DNA of 38,781 nt from Prevotellaceae bacterium UBA2852 (GTDB taxonomy: Bacteria > Bacteroidota > Bacteroidia > Bacteroidales > Bacteroidaceae). Every line of letters begins with the position of its first letter. Position 1 is the first letter of the stretch. The position numbers and the translations under genes were made by a program. The stretch covers positions 77,113-115,893 of the forward strand of contig DEFM01000029.1 in assembly GCA_002350855.1 (NCBI GenBank). The letters run 5' to 3'. Shown piece by piece: positions 38,524 to 38,781 of this stretch. Under the pieces are notes generated by a model. The model was given only the letters and a program-made list of their open reading frames with translations. It did not search any database and was not told where the DNA came from.

Positions 38524-38557
38524 GCCGCTTCGTGTGGACAATGTTCACACGAACGGC
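38524..38557 (+). other. Hairpin in the tRNA leader
   Basis: GCCG-(C)-TTCGTGTGGAC pairs with GTTCACACGAACGGC around loop AAT, one bulged C and one G-U. It begins at the predicted transcription start and ends 7 nt before the tRNA. It may shape pre-tRNA processing. Confidence 0.65.
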
Positions 38558-38564
38558 TATGCAA

Positions 38565-38638
38565 GCCTCTTTAGCTCAGTTGGCCAGAGCACGTGATTTG
38601 TAATCTCGGGGTCGTTGGTTCGAATCCGACAAGAGGCT
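38565..38638 (+). tRNA. tRNA-Thr (anticodon TGT)
   Basis: Folds as a cloverleaf: acceptor GCCTCTT/AAGAGGC, D stem GCTC/GAGC, anticodon stem CGTGA/TCTCG with one T-T mismatch, loop TTTGTAA with anticodon TGT (reads ACA), T stem GTTGG/CCGAC with loop TTCGAAT. 74 nt including the discriminator T. No CCA is encoded, as CA follows without CC. In this group the tRNA-Thr usually opens a tRNA/tuf cluster beyond this point. Confidence 0.93.
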
Positions 38639-38707
38639 CAAAGCTTTTACTTAAGAAGACGCTGAAAGCTCGCTTTCAAGCGGATTTTTAAGGAAAAGAT
38701 TTGAAAG

Positions 38708-38728
38708 CCTGCCCACCGGCAGGGTTTT
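38708..38728 (+). terminator. Possible terminator after the tRNA
   Basis: CCTGCC (38708-38713) pairs with GGCAGG (38718-38723) around CACC, then GTTTT. A second hairpin, CGCTGAAAGC with GCTTTCAAGCG (38660-38682), lies before it. The T-run is short, so it is tentative. Confidence 0.45.
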
Positions 38729-38729
38729 C

Positions 38730-38781
38730 GGATATCTAATCCGACAAGAGCCGTCAGACGCAAGGATATCTAATCCGACAA
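38730..38781. repeat. Direct repeat at the window end resembling the tRNA 3' end
   Basis: GGATATCTAATCCGACAA occurs at 38730-38747 and 38764-38781, 34 bp apart. The first copy continues to AATCCGACAAGAG (38738-38750), identical to the T-arm/acceptor part of the tRNA (38623-38635). The window stops inside the second copy, so whether more copies follow is unknown. Confidence 0.75.

Overview
The window looks like a chromosomal segment of a Bacteroidales bacterium, most likely Prevotella or a close relative. The evidence is Bacteroidetes-type promoters (TTTG, about 19 nt, TAnnTTTG), absence of strong Shine-Dalgarno sites, a hybrid two-component system fused to an AraC domain, many secreted CAZyme-like proteins ending in a conserved type IX secretion-like tail, and the order rpsU / tyrosine recombinase / hpf / tRNA-Thr. 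Genus is inferred from gene content, not from a search.

Layout. 1-4.7 kb (minus strand): carB, an interspersed repeat, and an NTPase-CYTH fusion protein. 4.9-7.7 kb: a secreted multidomain glycosidase-like protein. 7.7-13.5 kb: a compact late cobalamin operon (cobQ, threonine-phosphate decarboxylase, cbiB, cobU, cobT, cobS) starting 13 bp after the glycosidase. 13.5-17.6 kb: proline catabolism dehydrogenase pruA, a second copy of the interspersed repeat, a metallopeptidase lipoprotein and an M24 aminopeptidase P. 17.8-19.1 kb: a lipoprotein with a leucine-rich segment.

19.2-35.3 kb is a carbohydrate-use island without SusC/SusD. It holds a divergent GH53 galactanase and GH5 glycosidase, a two-part frameshifted secreted protein behind the GH53, a two-esterase (CE1-like plus CE6-like) protein behind the GH5, an HTCS regulator, and a 1129-residue secreted protein with a strong promoter. 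Most of these secreted proteins share the C-terminal tail, so they probably use the same export and anchoring route; the HTCS is the obvious candidate regulator.

35.4-38.8 kb: a lipoprotein, a 22-bp-period array of palindromes, the rpsU leader with two hairpins, rpsU, an XerC-like recombinase, hpf and a tRNA-Thr(TGT). The window ends in a short direct repeat that resembles the 3' end of the tRNA.

The least explained items are the palindrome array upstream of rpsU, the leader-positioned interspersed repeat, the NTPase-CYTH fusion, the frameshifted surface protein and the SusCD-free CAZyme cluster.
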